From NCBI GenBank assembly GCA_905236265.1, contig CAJOOV010000242.1, forward strand, positions 1 to 6,526: DNA of 6,526 nt. The letters are read 5' to 3'. The notes under the pieces were generated by a model. That model saw nothing but the letters and a program-made list of their open reading frames with translations. It did no database searches and was not told the DNA's origin. This document shows positions 5,384 to 6,526 of the stretch, piece after piece. The position numbers and the translations under genes are program-made. Numbering within the stretch: the stretch's first letter is position 1; the number at the start of each line of letters is the position of its first letter. This stretch comes from an uncultured Oscillospiraceae bacterium. Lineage in GTDB: Bacteria; Bacillota; Clostridia; Oscillospirales; Oscillospiraceae.

Positions 5384-6526
5384 ATGATCTCGATTCTTCA
5401 TCTCTCTGATCTTCACATGATACTGAATGCCGGCGGGCATTCCATGAAAAGCTGCATTCTGGAAGAGGCAGGAAAGGTGGGCGGCAGACCCAGAGGGGAA
5501 AAGCTGCTGGTTCTCACGGGAGATTTTCGTGATTTCTCCGACGGCGACTACCGCAGGGCAAAGGACTTTCTGCAGGAGCTGTTTCATGTGATGGACATTG
5601 ACCCGGCGCAGGATGTGTTTGCTGTGCCGGGAAACCATGACGTGGGCAACGATGAGATGATGAACCGGTGCTTCCCCGGAGACAAACGATGGGGGCAGAG
5701 GCAGCGCTCCGCTATCACCTACCTGAAGCAGAACGATGCCAGCGACGGCGACTATCAGGGGTACATCGACTGGAGGATGGAATCCTACCTGCCCTTTTGC
5801 CGTTTCCTTTCCGAGCTGGGGATTCACAGGCAGTCCGACCCCATGGACACCTCCGCCGCAGCGCCCCATGTTCGCTGCTGGCGGGGCAAGCTGAACCTGC
5901 TGCACCTGAACACGACCATCACGGCGGATAGGGACGCAGTGGGAAACCAGCAGGTGGATCTGCAGGCGGCACTGAGTGACGCTCTCTGGGCGCAGGTGCC
6001 CTCCGGCTGCAGCGCCCTCGCCGTGGGTCACAACAGCTTTTTCGATCTGGACGAGAGAAACCGTCAGGCGCTGCGCTCCCTTTTCCGCAGACGCAATATC
6101 TGCGCCTATCTCTGCGACGACTGCGACGGCGGGGAGGCCAACTGGCGCAGAAAGAAAATCCCCCTTTCCGAGGACGAACATGACAGCGTGAGCATCCGCA
6201 ATATCGCAGGTGTAAAGCGGTCAGAGGACACAAGGGAGCGCTACAGGGACTTCGGCGTGTACTGGCACGAATGGGACGAGGAGAAGGGACAGGTTCAACT
6301 CCGGCTCCTGCTCTGGAAGCCGGGCGTTCCGCGGGGGAGCTTTGGACAGCCCTTTGTCCTGTTCCACTATGACATGCCCCGGCGGGATGTGGATGCCTCT
6401 GACTGCGCCCTGTCAGAGCAGGGGCAGATGGAGCTGCCCGCAAGGCTGGATGCGCTGCTGGAGCGCACACGGCGGACGATCCCCCTTTTCCGACTGATGC
6501 AGGAGGACGACATTGACCGGCGGCTC
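5384..6526 (+). CDS. Calcineurin-like metallophosphoesterase, N-terminal 381 residues (3'-truncated by window edge)
   Basis: The start is well fixed: the ATG is directly preceded by an in-frame TAG, and AGGTGG lies five bases upstream. The frame is open to the last base. Motifs of the calcineurin-like fold appear in order: ILHLSDLHM (metal ligands D9, H11), LTGDF (D47), VPGNHD (N84 and catalytic-type H85) and AVGH (H216). The last motif, normally GHxH or, in relatives I recall, CGDxH, reads AYLCDDCDGG (241-250), so the final histidine is replaced by aspartate. After ~residue 255 comes SIRNIAGVKRSEDTRERYRDFGVYWHEWD, which matches the segment that closes the phosphoesterase domain in related proteins; residues past ~330 are unassigned and could begin another domain. 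Such enzymes cleave phosphomonoesters or phosphodiesters, including nucleotides and nucleic acids; the substrate here is unknown. No signal peptide is seen, so it is probably cytoplasmic. It is divergent from, and probably co-regulated with, the NACHT gene. Confidence 0.9.
   Translation, partial: MISILHLSDLHMILNAGGHSMKSCILEEAGKVGGRPRGEKLLVLTGDFRDFSDGDYRRAKDFLQELFHVMDIDPAQDVFAVPGNHDVGNDEMMNRCFPGDKRWGQRQRSAITYLKQNDASDGDYQGYIDWRMESYLPFCRFLSELGIHRQSDPMDTSAAAPHVRCWRGKLNLLHLNTTITADRDAVGNQQVDLQAALSDALWAQVPSGCSALAVGHNSFFDLDERNRQALRSLFRRRNICAYLCDDCDGGEANWRRKKIPLSEDEHDSVSIRNIAGVKRSEDTRERYRDFGVYWHEWDEEKGQVQLRLLLWKPGVPRGSFGQPFVLFHYDMPRRDVDASDCALSEQGQMELPARLDALLERTRRTIPLFRLMQEDDIDRRL

Noticed and set aside
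5321..6181. A 286-codon open frame on the minus strand
   Set aside because: It is antisense to the metallophosphoesterase, which has ordered catalytic motifs and a good ribosome binding site. The frame also has no recognisable domain.
1..6526. CRISPR array, tRNA, rRNA, insertion sequence or attachment site
   Set aside because: I saw no regularly spaced repeats, tRNA cloverleaf, transposase-like frame with terminal inverted repeats, or direct target duplication on either strand.

Overview
The window looks like a GC-rich (roughly 60%) chromosomal segment of a Firmicute, most likely a gut-type Clostridia member. Clues are strong GGAGG-type ribosome binding sites, SigA-like promoters, a LacI-family repressor, compact intrinsic terminators and Clostridia-like surface-protein wording at the left edge. 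The organism assignment is inference; there is no rRNA or other marker gene.

Layout. (1) Positions 2-580, plus strand: the 3' end of a larger gene whose product ends in a beta-sandwich-like stretch, a helix and a ~130-residue Glu/Pro/Gln/Ala tail. (2) Positions ~611-691: two back-to-back hairpins that separate this gene from the convergent regulator gene, one acting on each strand. (3) Positions 697-1728, minus strand: a complete LacI/GalR-family repressor with its own extended -10 promoter (1790-1818). (4) Positions 1865-5101, minus strand: a 1078-residue NACHT-type STAND NTPase with an N-terminal helical region, a complete Walker A/Walker B/sensor set, the FLHxTFGEYLAA motif at the end of the ATPase module, and a C-terminal region without recognisable repeats. 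(5) Positions 5102-5383: a 282-bp divergent intergenic region. (6) Positions 5384 to the right edge, plus strand: the first 381 residues of a calcineurin-like metallophosphoesterase that runs out of the window.

The most interesting part is the NACHT/metallophosphoesterase pair. The two genes are divergent, and each has a promoter about 60 bp before its start codon. The two promoters are near copies: 28 of 37 positions are identical without gaps, with exact matches over CTCTTGC at the -35 end and ATTCCTGTATA at the -10 end. This argues for co-regulation and for one functional unit. Because bacterial NACHT proteins are established anti-phage sensors, I infer a two-gene conflict or defence system in which the NACHT protein senses or regulates and the phosphoesterase is an effector or signal-processing enzyme. 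The phosphoesterase carries an altered last metal-binding motif (CDDCD). The LacI regulator and the left-hand gene are probably unrelated to this unit.
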